The notes beneath the pieces are model-generated. The model saw only the letters and a program-made list of their open reading frames with translations, was not told the origin of the DNA and did no database searches. Of a stretch of 64,000 bases of DNA, positions 8,022 to 16,112 are shown one piece after another. Each line of letters opens with the position of its first letter. The stretch's first letter is position 1. The position numbers and the translations under genes are program-made. The DNA is from Erysipelotrichaceae bacterium. GTDB taxonomy: Bacteria > Bacillota_I > Bacilli_A > Erysipelotrichales > Erysipelotrichaceae. The DNA is taken from assembly GCA_030523555.1 (NCBI GenBank), contig JAUNIH010000001.1:22995-86994 (forward strand), read 5' to 3'.

Positions 8022-8044
8022 TACTACAGAATAACTATTCTGTG
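8022..8044 (-). repeat. Right inverted repeat (IR-R) of the invertible promoter element
   Basis: Reverse-complement copy of 7820-7842 with one mismatch. Core ACAGAATA, central AC, TATTCTGT at 8026-8043. It ends 27 bp before the regulator ATG. Confidence 0.92.
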
Positions 8045-8071
8045 GTGAAGAATTTCAAAAAGGTATTTGCA

Positions 8072-8311
8072 ATGACACAGTTTGAAAGAAGTATTGCCAG
8101 TATTATAAGGGCGGAAAGAAAAAATGCCAGTATGACACAAAAAGATTTTGCTTTTAAACTGAATGTTAATTATCTTACCTATCGTGAGTATGAGAGAGGT
8201 AATATTTCGATGCCGTTACGGATTTTCTTCAAAGCCTGTCTGCTTCTTGAACTGGATCCTACCGAAACAGGAAAGAAAGCTTCAGACATTGCAAAAAACA
8301 ATAATATTTAA
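8072..8311 (+). CDS. XRE-family transcriptional regulator, first gene of the surface operon
   Basis: An 80-residue protein made almost only of a Cro/C1-type helix-turn-helix: the recognition region MTQKDFAFKLNVNYLTYREY at residues 21-40 is followed by YERGNISMPLRIFFKACLLLEL. I chose the ATG at 8072 with AAAAAGG eight bases upstream; an in-frame GTG at 8042 would start inside the inverted repeat and has no ribosome site. It is the first gene downstream of the invertible promoter and is followed 19 bases later by the adhesin. A role in regulating the operon or the inversion is likely from position but unproven. Confidence 0.88.
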   Translation: MTQFERSIASIIRAERKNASMTQKDFAFKLNVNYLTYREYERGNISMPLRIFFKACLLLELDPTETGKKASDIAKNNNI

Positions 8312-8330
8312 TGAAAGGAGATGTATATTT

Positions 8331-11300
8331 ATGAGAAAGGAAACAAAAAGAGTATTACAGATAGTACTTACTCTTTTACTGGTATTTCAGCTGATGCCAG
8401 TAAGATCCTTAAATGTTTACGCTGATGATACCAGTACAGTAACTGATACGACAGACGTGACAAGTCAGTCAACTGATGGCACTGGCACAAATGACACATC
8501 AGATGATTCTACAGGTACCGGTGATGGTACAGGTTCAGACAGCACACCGGTTGATTCTATAGTAACTGATAGCGGGAATACGGATACATCATCAGATACT
8601 TCTGGAAGTGATAATGGAACAGGTTCATCAACTAATACAGCAGAAATAACAGGAACTTCAGATACTTCAAATGTTTCTGGTACTGCTTCAGTTAATGGCA
8701 ATTCAGATACTGGAAGTTCCGATATTGTTTCTGCGGATTCAGAACAGGTTACACTGATGTCTGCACCGCTTTTACTTGCGGCCCCTTTTGTTCCTGCAGC
8801 AGATACAGTTGCCTATACTACTGATGCTCAGGGTATCGTTACTGAATTTACTTCTGTAAAAGACGCTTTTGATTCAATAGGCGCTGATGAAACTGCCACA
8901 GTTACGCTAGCTAAGGATGTTACAACTTCTGAACAGCTTTTTGTTAAAGATGGAAGTATAATTACTTTTGATTTAAAATCTTTTACTTTCTCATCAACAT
9001 TCTGTAGTTCAAAAGAAGCGTTTATTAGGGTTACAGATGAATCAACGCTGATTTTGGAAGCTGAACAAAACGGAAGTATAAAAGCAAATAACTCGCAATC
9101 AACATCAGGCACTGCAGTAGCAGTTTATGTTAATAACTCAAGTTTTATTATGAATAGTGGGAATATTTATGCCTATAAGTGGAACGCTATTTGTGCTTCT
9201 GGAGAAAAAGCCAACGTTATCATTAACGACGGTTATGTTCAGTCTACAGGTCAACAGGCAAATATAACTGTAAGCGTAGATTTAAAAGCGCATCTGGAGA
9301 TGAACGGCGGAACGATATCTTCGTCCAATAATCAGGGATGTCTTGGAACTTCTCATGAGGGAACTGTTGAAATAAATGGAGGAACGATTACAAATAAAGG
9401 AAATACTGCAGTCCGCATGGAAGGGGGGACCATTACTTTTAACGATGGTGTAATAAGTCAGACAGGCAAAGGCCATACTGTGCTTATGGCAAAAATTGAT
9501 GAATATGGTTATACAGATGCTGGTCCATCTGACAAGGACGAAATAAATACTTTTATTATGAATGGAGGTACTATAATTTCCGACAATAATCATACACATG
9601 CAATAGTTTGTATTTGTTCTGATCGTGGTTATTTTAAATTTAATGATGGAATCATAAAAGGGAATACCGATATAGATGGGTCCAAGAGAGGAACTCATGT
9701 CCAGGTTGTTGGTGGAATTATGGATATGTATGGTGGAACCATAAGAGATATTGACTGGGGTGGAGTTGTTATTGGCTCTGGTGGAACATTCAATATGTAT
9801 GATGGTCTTATTACAGATTGTGACCGTTTAAGTTCATCTAATGGCGGTGGAGGTGTTACAGTTTATGATGCCAAATCAACCGCGAATATCTATGGTGGTA
9901 CAATTACTAACTGCACATCCGGAAGAGGTGGAGGAATATATAATAAAGGCACATTAAATATCTATAATCTGACCTTGACCGATTGCTCAGTACCGGAAAA
10001 TTACGCATCATCCGGCAGCACTAACGGAATATATGGTGGTGCTATCTATAACGTTTCTGGTGCAACCGCCAATATCTATTCCGCATACATCAGTGGCAAT
10101 ACCGCTAAAAATGGTGGTGCCATCTATAACGAAGGAACAATCAACCTTAAAAACGGTCTTAATTATAATGATGAAAACGGTGATGCATACGGTGAACTCA
10201 GAATTGTCAAAAACAGTGCAAGCGGAGGAACCGGTGGCGGTATCTATAACACCGGTACTGTTACTGTTGAAGACGGTATAGTTCTATGCAACAATACCGG
10301 CAAATCCAACGCCAACGATATCTACAACAAGAATGGTGCCACTCTTAACTTGGGTGAAGTGTGTTCGGATGAATACCTTGATCCTGTTTTCACAGGTCTC
10401 TGTAATCATCTGATTACTCACTGGCTGACCGATCTTTCAGATGACAGATGGGGCTGCCATAATATTACGGATGTGGTTGATCCGAAAACATATACAGATG
10501 AAATGTATATTATAGCCGCACACGCAATAAATCTTACTGTTTCTAAAAAATGGGTTGATACACCCGAAAATATGGCTCGTACAGAATCAATCAGCTTTGA
10601 TTTGATGACTAATGGTAACAAGGTTGATTCTTATACATTATCCGAAGAGAACAATTGGTCTACAACAATTAGTGTAAATCCAAGATATATTTATTCTGTT
10701 GTTGAAGCAGATGTAGCAGGATATACTGCTACATACAGTACTGAAACAGATGCTGATGGAAATATTTCTATCCTGATTACAAATACACGTAAAGTAAAGA
10801 ACTTTGATATTGATGTTGATAAGCGTTCTACGAATTTAGATGATGATTTAATTTCAAATGTTACTTTGACTGTACCGGGCGAAGATATTCCTCTTGCGAC
10901 TGATGTAGTCTTTGTTTTGGATAAATCTAATAGTACAAACGCAACAATTCAGCAGGGCATACAAAACCTGTTGGACGATTTGACAGATGTTTTAGATAAA
11001 ACAAACGCCAAAATTAATGTAGGCGTTGTCGTATTTACGGGTGAAGCTCATTCGTTCGGATTGTACGATTTAGCTACACAACGTGGAGAAATTGATACTG
11101 CAGTTAAAGCAAAATTCTCACATGGCACAAATATTCATTCCGGTTTGTTAGCCGCACAAAAAATGTTGGCTGAAGATACAGATACACCAGATGGACGTAA
11201 GTACATGGTTTTGGTTTCTGATGGTATTTCTTACTTATTCAATGAAAACCCAACTTCGGTTGCGATGAATATTCCTGGTGGCGATTCTGGCTGGTACAAT

Positions 11301-12641
11301 CAGGCTTGTTATGATTGGGTGGTCAGCTGGGCACTTAAATATGGTACGCCAAGTTATGTTCCAGAAAATTGGGATACATATTTAGCTGGTATTGGTTCAA
11401 TACTTGATAAACAAGGCGATACATATGATTATGTTTGGGAAGTGGATGCACGTCCTGAAGGTACTCCGATGGATGATAGAGATTCAGCTAAGGCTTCATA
11501 TGCATGTTCTGCTGATAAAGCTTTATACATGGTAAATGAAACATATAAAGAAATGTCTTCAGTTTATAATTGTTATGCATATAACTTAGGAACTGGTTCA
11601 GATTATAAGTTTGGCCCATCATTCATGAACTACCTGGCAAACGGTCAGACAGTTACATTTGACGGTATCAAGAATGACATTATCAAAGTTGTAGGTGCCG
11701 GATCTTATGTAGTAGATTATATCGGTTATGATGATGGATCTAAATATACAGATGGTGATGGAAACGGATATGACTTTGATTTCATTACTGATTCATCAAC
11801 ATTATCATTAAAAGTTGGAAATGATGAATATCCAGTAACTTCTGCAAGTGATACAACATACTACTTCGATATTAATCAGGATGGTACAGCTGAATATAAA
11901 GTTGAATATGTAAAAGGCAATGGTACAACTGAAGAAAGATTTATATGGACATTCAATGTCGATGTAAATATGGATGCACCAGTTTCCTTAACATATCAGG
12001 TTAAATTAACTAATCCTAGTACTAAATCAGCTCGAATTGTGAGAGACGCGAGTGAATTCACAAATAAAGAGTTTGGTACTTATGATGAAGATGGAAGTAA
12101 ATTTAATGGAGTACAAAATGGTACATTATTATTTACTAACCAAAAGGCTACCTTATATCCTGTACCAACAGTAGATGATGGCAGTTATATTGAACCTATT
12201 AATTTCCCAATGCCAGCTGTATCTTATAAACTCGCTCCATTATATCTGGTCAAAACCCTGTCAAGATATAATGAAACATTAAATGGATCGACATTCGTAT
12301 TCAGTGTTTCTGTTACATATAAGGACACTGAATTGTTTAATCAGATTGTAGGTATGACATTTGATTCCAATTCTGCTTCAAAAACCGTCATTATAGCCGA
12401 TTTACCTGTAGGTGCTGAAGTAACAGTGACTGAAATGTATTCAGGTTCTACTTATAAACTGACCAGTGAAAATCCTCTTAAGACAACAATAATTAAGGAT
12501 GATCCTGCGACAGATGTCGTTGAAGTAGCCAAAGTATCATTTACCAACGACTATGATACAAAACTCATCGGTGGTTCAGGTGCTATCAATGAGCACTGTA
12601 AAGACACTGTCTCATATGGCTGCGTTGCTGTACAACAATAA
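8331..12641 (+). CDS. Large secreted beta-helix/VWA adhesin-like surface protein
   Basis: A 1436-residue extracellular protein. Signal peptide to about residue 31 (VYA|DD), then a Ser/Thr/Asp/Gly-rich low-complexity linker to about 135, then a long array of parallel beta-helix turns built on NGGTI, YGGTI and GGAIYN units (about 230-700), a CnaB-like domain from about 734, and a VWA domain from about 858 with MIDAS motif DKSNS, later T (GTNIHSG) and VLVSDG. A C-terminal pilin-like domain starts near 1301 and ends with FTNDYD. It has no LPXTG motif and no C-terminal membrane anchor. The ATG follows AAAGGAG by 10 bases. Codon use changes within the VWA part (more TTG Leu and CAA Gln), suggesting mosaic origin. 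Role in adhesion is family inference. Confidence 0.88.
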   Translation: MRKETKRVLQIVLTLLLVFQLMPVRSLNVYADDTSTVTDTTDVTSQSTDGTGTNDTSDDSTGTGDGTGSDSTPVDSIVTDSGNTDTSSDTSGSDNGTGSSTNTAEITGTSDTSNVSGTASVNGNSDTGSSDIVSADSEQVTLMSAPLLLAAPFVPAADTVAYTTDAQGIVTEFTSVKDAFDSIGADETATVTLAKDVTTSEQLFVKDGSIITFDLKSFTFSSTFCSSKEAFIRVTDESTLILEAEQNGSIKANNSQSTSGTAVAVYVNNSSFIMNSGNIYAYKWNAICASGEKANVIINDGYVQSTGQQANITVSVDLKAHLEMNGGTISSSNNQGCLGTSHEGTVEINGGTITNKGNTAVRMEGGTITFNDGVISQTGKGHTVLMAKIDEYGYTDAGPSDKDEINTFIMNGGTIISDNNHTHAIVCICSDRGYFKFNDGIIKGNTDIDGSKRGTHVQVVGGIMDMYGGTIRDIDWGGVVIGSGGTFNMYDGLITDCDRLSSSNGGGGVTVYDAKSTANIYGGTITNCTSGRGGGIYNKGTLNIYNLTLTDCSVPENYASSGSTNGIYGGAIYNVSGATANIYSAYISGNTAKNGGAIYNEGTINLKNGLNYNDENGDAYGELRIVKNSASGGTGGGIYNTGTVTVEDGIVLCNNTGKSNANDIYNKNGATLNLGEVCSDEYLDPVFTGLCNHLITHWLTDLSDDRWGCHNITDVVDPKTYTDEMYIIAAHAINLTVSKKWVDTPENMARTESISFDLMTNGNKVDSYTLSEENNWSTTISVNPRYIYSVVEADVAGYTATYSTETDADGNISILITNTRKVKNFDIDVDKRSTNLDDDLISNVTLTVPGEDIPLATDVVFVLDKSNSTNATIQQGIQNLLDDLTDVLDKTNAKINVGVVVFTGEAHSFGLYDLATQRGEIDTAVKAKFSHGTNIHSGLLAAQKMLAEDTDTPDGRKYMVLVSDGISYLFNENPTSVAMNIPGGDSGWYNQACYDWVVSWALKYGTPSYVPENWDTYLAGIGSILDKQGDTYDYVWEVDARPEGTPMDDRDSAKASYACSADKALYMVNETYKEMSSVYNCYAYNLGTGSDYKFGPSFMNYLANGQTVTFDGIKNDIIKVVGAGSYVVDYIGYDDGSKYTDGDGNGYDFDFITDSSTLSLKVGNDEYPVTSASDTTYYFDINQDGTAEYKVEYVKGNGTTEERFIWTFNVDVNMDAPVSLTYQVKLTNPSTKSARIVRDASEFTNKEFGTYDEDGSKFNGVQNGTLLFTNQKATLYPVPTVDDGSYIEPINFPMPAVSYKLAPLYLVKTLSRYNETLNGSTFVFSVSVTYKDTELFNQIVGMTFDSNSASKTVIIADLPVGAEVTVTEMYSGSTYKLTSENPLKTTIIKDDPATDVVEVAKVSFTNDYDTKLIGGSGAINEHCKDTVSYGCVAVQQ

Positions 12642-12657
12642 GAAAAGGAGAGATTAG

Positions 12658-13161
12658 ATGATGAAAAATATCAAATTATTATTAGTTTTATCAGCTGTAT
12701 TATTAATCGCTTCTTTCTCGGTTAACAGTACTCTTGCTTACTTCTCCTCTCACAGTGATGCTGAGGGAGGAAAAACTGTAGTATTGTCCCACTCAACAGA
12801 GATTGTTGAAAAAATTGATAATCTCAATAAGTTTATTACTGTAAAAAATACTGGTAAATCTACTATCTTTGTCAGAGTTGCAGTATTCTACAGTACTTCA
12901 GAAAATGTAACTATTACTTTAGAAGATGGATGGACTGATGGAAAAGATGGCTATTACTACTATGCATATCCGCTTGATCCTGGTCAAACAACTTCGACAG
13001 GTATAAATGCTGCAGTTTCCTTTAAGGATAAAGACAAGGACCATGATTTCCAGGTTGTAGCCGTATGCGAAAATACGCAATATGTCTACTATGGTGGGAA
13101 TGAGCCTGTAAATGCTCCAACCTACAAAGGATGGCATCTGATGGAAAAGGAGGGACAGTAG
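12658..13161 (+). CDS. TasA/CalY-like (camelysin family) fibre protein 1
   Basis: A secreted 167-residue protein with the signature start of SipW substrates: a hydrophobic stretch (residues 7-22), then NSTLAYFSSHSD, where cleavage would follow Ala27. The rest is a beta-rich TasA/camelysin-type fold with the typical phrases VKNTGKSTIFVRV and YYYYAYPLDPGQTTS. Proteins of this type form biofilm fibres or coat proteins in Bacillus. AAGGAG precedes the ATG. It lies between the adhesin and a second TasA-like gene, with the SipW-type peptidase encoded three genes on, which fits a secretion/assembly unit. Confidence 0.85.
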   Translation: MMKNIKLLLVLSAVLLIASFSVNSTLAYFSSHSDAEGGKTVVLSHSTEIVEKIDNLNKFITVKNTGKSTIFVRVAVFYSTSENVTITLEDGWTDGKDGYYYYAYPLDPGQTTSTGINAAVSFKDKDKDHDFQVVAVCENTQYVYYGGNEPVNAPTYKGWHLMEKEGQ

Positions 13162-13162
13162 T

Positions 13163-13951
13163 ATGTTTAAATCATTAAAATCCAAATTACTGCTTCTTTT
13201 GGGTGTATGTCTTATTGCTGGAGGCCTGTATCTTCAGGCACCGGTAAACAGAACTGCAGCGGTTCTGCAGTATGTACAGAGCGATGATGAGGCTTATAAG
13301 ACATATACCGATACCGCTTCTTTAAGAATTGCACTTCTCGAGAATGGCAATATTGTATCTGCCGGTACCATGGAAAGTAACAGGACTTCCACTGATCCTT
13401 ATGCTGCTTATGGTGTATCAGGTACTCTTTCATTCAATAAGATGGATAAGCTTGTCATTGGTAAACCATACGCTGAAAATGTTGCGGCTAGAAATATCGG
13501 TAACTATGCCGAATATGTAAGAGTAATTATCACTAAGAGCTGGACAACAGAAAGTGGCAAGGATACATCTTTAGATCCTGCGCTTATTGAACTTACACTC
13601 GATAAAAAATACTGGGTAATTGATACTGATGAAAATACTTCTGAAAGAACAGTAATGTACTATAAGGAAATTCTTGAAAGTAATAAGCAGACAGAACCAT
13701 TTATTAAAGGTATCAGAATCAGTGATGAAATTGTTCCGGTTATTACAGAAAAAGAGACTACCAATGATAATGGTGTAACAGTTGTGACAACTACTTTCTC
13801 ATATGAAGGTTATATCTTCAATGTCAAAGCGGAAGTACAGGCTGTACAGACACATAATGCTGCTGATGCGATTACTTCTGTATGGGGTATCACTTCAACC
13901 AAATATGAAGATCTGACAGGTCTAAATCTGGCAGATGGAGATAACTATTAG
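13163..13951 (+). CDS. TasA/CalY-like fibre protein 2
   Basis: A secreted 262-residue protein. It has a hydrophobic N-terminal segment (about residues 8-24) and a body of the camelysin/TasA type: GTLSFNKMDKLVIGKPYAENV, AARNIGNYAEYVRVI, and near the C-terminus AVQTHNAADAITSVWG, a common ending in this family. The cleavage site is less clear than in the preceding protein. It starts one base after the upstream stop, so the two are tightly coupled. Probably a second subunit or partner of the fibre. Confidence 0.8.
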   Translation: MFKSLKSKLLLLLGVCLIAGGLYLQAPVNRTAAVLQYVQSDDEAYKTYTDTASLRIALLENGNIVSAGTMESNRTSTDPYAAYGVSGTLSFNKMDKLVIGKPYAENVAARNIGNYAEYVRVIITKSWTTESGKDTSLDPALIELTLDKKYWVIDTDENTSERTVMYYKEILESNKQTEPFIKGIRISDEIVPVITEKETTNDNGVTVVTTTFSYEGYIFNVKAEVQAVQTHNAADAITSVWGITSTKYEDLTGLNLADGDNY

Positions 13952-13963
13952 GAGGGATAGGAA

Positions 13964-14665
13964 ATGAAGAAATTAATATATGTTTAAATAGCTTTAATGT
14001 TACTTGTTCCTGTTAATGTATTTGCCAGCTCAAGTAATGGTACTGAAGGTACTGTTACCTTTACAGGTACAGCACTTGTAGAAGACTATAATACTGCGGG
14101 TTATGCCAGTGAAGTTAATTCTTTACAGCCTGGCGATTCCTTCAGTGTTACGGTAAACAACACCAATAACTATGACGGCAATACTGCGTGGTACTTCTCA
14201 AACAGCGTCTTAAAGACTCTGGAAGAATTGTCTGTCGCAAAGAATGGTGCCTATACCTATACACTTGCCTATAACGGTACAACAATCTATGATTCTTCTA
14301 CTGTCGGTGGCGAAACTGTTTCTTCAAGCGGTACAGGTTTATATCAGGCTACTGATGCCCTGGATGAATGGTTCTATATCGATACATTAAAGAAGGGTCA
14401 GAGCGGACAGATGATTCTGACAGTTAATTTCGATGGTGAAACTCAGGCAAACAACTATATGCTGACAGATGCCGCCTTACAGATGAAATACGCTGTAGGT
14501 ATTATTCCTGAAGGCGTAGATACTGTGGAATACTACTACACCAACCAGCGTATTATCTATACAGGTGACAACAAAACAAGAAATATCTATTCCTATGTAG
14601 CGATTGGATGTGGTGCAATCGCCATAGTTCTGGCTTTTGCTGTATCAAAGATGAAAGAGGACTAA
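13964..14665 (+). pseudogene. Membrane-anchored surface protein gene with a stop codon in its signal peptide
   Basis: Reading from the ATG at 13964, which has a GGAGGGATAGG ribosome site, gives MKKLIYV, then TAA at 13985-13987, then IALMLLVPVNVFAS in the same frame. One base change from TTA to TAA explains it, because the two halves join into a standard signal peptide. The remaining open frame (ATG at 13997) has no ribosome site and no charged start. The body is a beta-rich secreted protein of the same operon type, ending in RIIYTGDNKTR, a membrane segment (YVAIGCGAIAIVLAFAV) and the charged tail SKMKED, an anchor resembling a sorting signal without LP. Possibly an inactive allele, a suppressed stop or a sequence error. 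Confidence 0.8.
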
Positions 14666-14669
14666 GATT

Positions 14670-15527
14670 ATGAAGAAAATACTTACTGTTTTAATTACTC
14701 TTTTACTTCTTAGTGTTTCAATGTTTACAGTATTCGCTGATGGTTATACCTATACACTGACAATTTCCGCAGATGGTCAGGTTGTCTATAAGCTCGATAA
14801 CCTCAAATATGGAAGTGTAGTTTCGCTTCCTCAGGGTTTTGTACAGAATCTTGTTACACCAAGTGATTCAAGATACTATACCAAAGGTGTAAAGAAAGCC
14901 GGGTATGATAACGCTGAAGCTCAGGCATCATATACTGTTACTGAAGATCTTGACCTTGTAGTATTCTATGGTCTAAAAAGTTCTCAGGTATCATATACTG
15001 TAAGATTTGTTGATGGAAGCGGAAATCAGCTTCTGGCTGATCAGACTTTCTATGGCAATGTAGGTGAAAAGGCCGTTGCGAGCTATCAGTACATAGACGG
15101 GTATGTACCTCAGGCATATAATCTGGCTATGACTTTAAAGGATAAGGACAATGTCTTTACGTTTGTGTATTCACCAGATCCTACTGGTACCTACAGACTT
15201 ATTGATCTTGGTACACAGTATATTATCGGACCTACGGTTGTGGTAAACGGTGGAACTACACCTGCTCCTGCAACACCAGCCGATAATACTCCTGCAGATA
15301 ATACACCAGCAGAAACAGTAGTTGACAATACTACTCCACAGACAAATACCCCTGAAGAAATTATCGATATCGATAACAGCACCACGCCAACTGCCAACCC
15401 TGGCAATTCCATCAGTATTCCATTAATGGTTGGTGGAGCATGTGCAGTAGCCGGCTTGGGAGGTCTTGTCTTCTTCCTTCTTAAGAGAAAGAAAGATGAA
15501 GACGAAGAAGAAACTGCTGAAGAATAA
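14670..15527 (+). CDS. MucBP-domain surface protein with C-terminal membrane anchor
   Basis: A 285-residue surface protein. It has a signal peptide to about residue 24 (VFADG), a beta domain, a MucBP-type repeat at about residues 110-172 (YTVRFVDGSGNQLL ... KDKDNVFTFVYS), a Pro/Thr/Ala/Asn-rich spacer with repeated PADNT units, then NPGNSISIP, one membrane segment and a long charged tail (LLKRKKDEDEEETAEE). There is no LPXTG. NPGNS before the membrane segment loosely resembles the NPxTN-type signals of class B sortases, which is speculative. MucBP domains bind mucins in other Firmicutes. A terminator-like hairpin follows. Confidence 0.82.
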   Translation: MKKILTVLITLLLLSVSMFTVFADGYTYTLTISADGQVVYKLDNLKYGSVVSLPQGFVQNLVTPSDSRYYTKGVKKAGYDNAEAQASYTVTEDLDLVVFYGLKSSQVSYTVRFVDGSGNQLLADQTFYGNVGEKAVASYQYIDGYVPQAYNLAMTLKDKDNVFTFVYSPDPTGTYRLIDLGTQYIIGPTVVVNGGTTPAPATPADNTPADNTPAETVVDNTTPQTNTPEEIIDIDNSTTPTANPGNSISIPLMVGGACAVAGLGGLVFFLLKRKKDEDEEETAEE

Positions 15528-15581
15528 TCTCAGCATAATTAATTAACAGTTTCCTCAAACTGAATGGGAACTTAGAAAATC

Positions 15582-15610
15582 AGGTGCCCTTAAAACGGCA
15601 CCTTTAATTT
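15582..15610 (+). terminator. Hairpin terminator between structural genes and SipW/sortase pair
   Basis: AGGTGCC/GGCACCT, loop CTTAAAAC, then TTTAATTT. A smaller hairpin CAGTTT/AAACTG lies at 15547-15562. Together they should reduce read-through from the structural genes into the processing enzymes. Confidence 0.75.
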
Positions 15611-15631
15611 ATTATTTACTTATATCAAAAA

Positions 15632-16111
15632 ATGAAAAAGAAGAATATATCAGTAATCAGAATAATCGGTATAGTCCTTGTTACAGGGGCTGTTTTGATA
15701 TCTCTAATTACCGGTTTACCTTCTTTAATGGGATATAAGAGTTATGCTGTAACAAGTGGCAGTATGGAACCTGCTATTAATGTAGGGGATGTTATATATG
15801 CTAAAAGTGTTGATCCTGAAGAACTTGTTAAGGGAGATATCATTACCTACTATTCCAATGGCATAACTGTAACTCATCGTATATCAGATATTGATACAGA
15901 TAACAGACAGTTTATAACTAAAGGTGATAATAACGGATTAGAAGATATAATGCCTGTAGATTATGATGAGGTAATAGGGAAGGTAGTTTATTATACAAAT
16001 ACCTTTGGACCGTTTATCACATTTCTTTCTACTTTTACAGGAAAGATGATTCTCTTTGGAATGCTGCTGGGTGGTTTTATCCTGTGGGAAATAGGGGATC
16101 ATATCAGATAG
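15632..16111 (+). CDS. sipW: SipW-type (ER/archaeal-type) signal peptidase I
   Basis: A membrane-bound signal peptidase of 159 residues that removes signal peptides of TasA-like proteins. It has an N-terminal membrane segment (about residues 9-33), catalytic Ser44 in SGSMEP, His82 in VTHRI (the ER-type dyad uses His where the bacterial type uses Lys), Asp99 in TKGDNN, and a C-terminal membrane segment. There is no clear ribosome site; the only hexamer near the start is TTATAT exactly 6 bases before the ATG, after a terminator, so a separate leaderless transcript is possible but its -35 is poor. It ends one base before the sortase. Confidence 0.9.
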   Translation: MKKKNISVIRIIGIVLVTGAVLISLITGLPSLMGYKSYAVTSGSMEPAINVGDVIYAKSVDPEELVKGDIITYYSNGITVTHRISDIDTDNRQFITKGDNNGLEDIMPVDYDEVIGKVVYYTNTFGPFITFLSTFTGKMILFGMLLGGFILWEIGDHIR

Positions 16112-16112
16112 T

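Noticed and set aside
8042..8071. GTG start at 8042 for the XRE regulator, inside the right inverted repeat
   Set aside because: No ribosome site before it; the ATG at 8072 has AAAAAGG at a good distance and the helix-turn-helix domain needs no extra residues.
8163..8330. Open frame extending the adhesin upstream to 8163
   Set aside because: It overlaps the XRE gene in another frame. The signal peptide starts at 8331 with a strong AAAGGAG.
8430..8740. Ser/Thr/Asp-rich linker as a nucleotide repeat array
   Set aside because: It is low-complexity in protein sequence but shows no regular repeat unit at the DNA level.
12541..12641. Frameshift at the adhesin C-terminus that hides an LPXTG motif
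   Set aside because: I read the other two frames after GGSGAINE and found no sorting signal or membrane segment.
13997..14665. Independent gene starting at ATG 13997
   Set aside because: It has no ribosome site and no charged signal-peptide start; the upstream in-frame ATG with a strong ribosome site and a single TAA explains it better.
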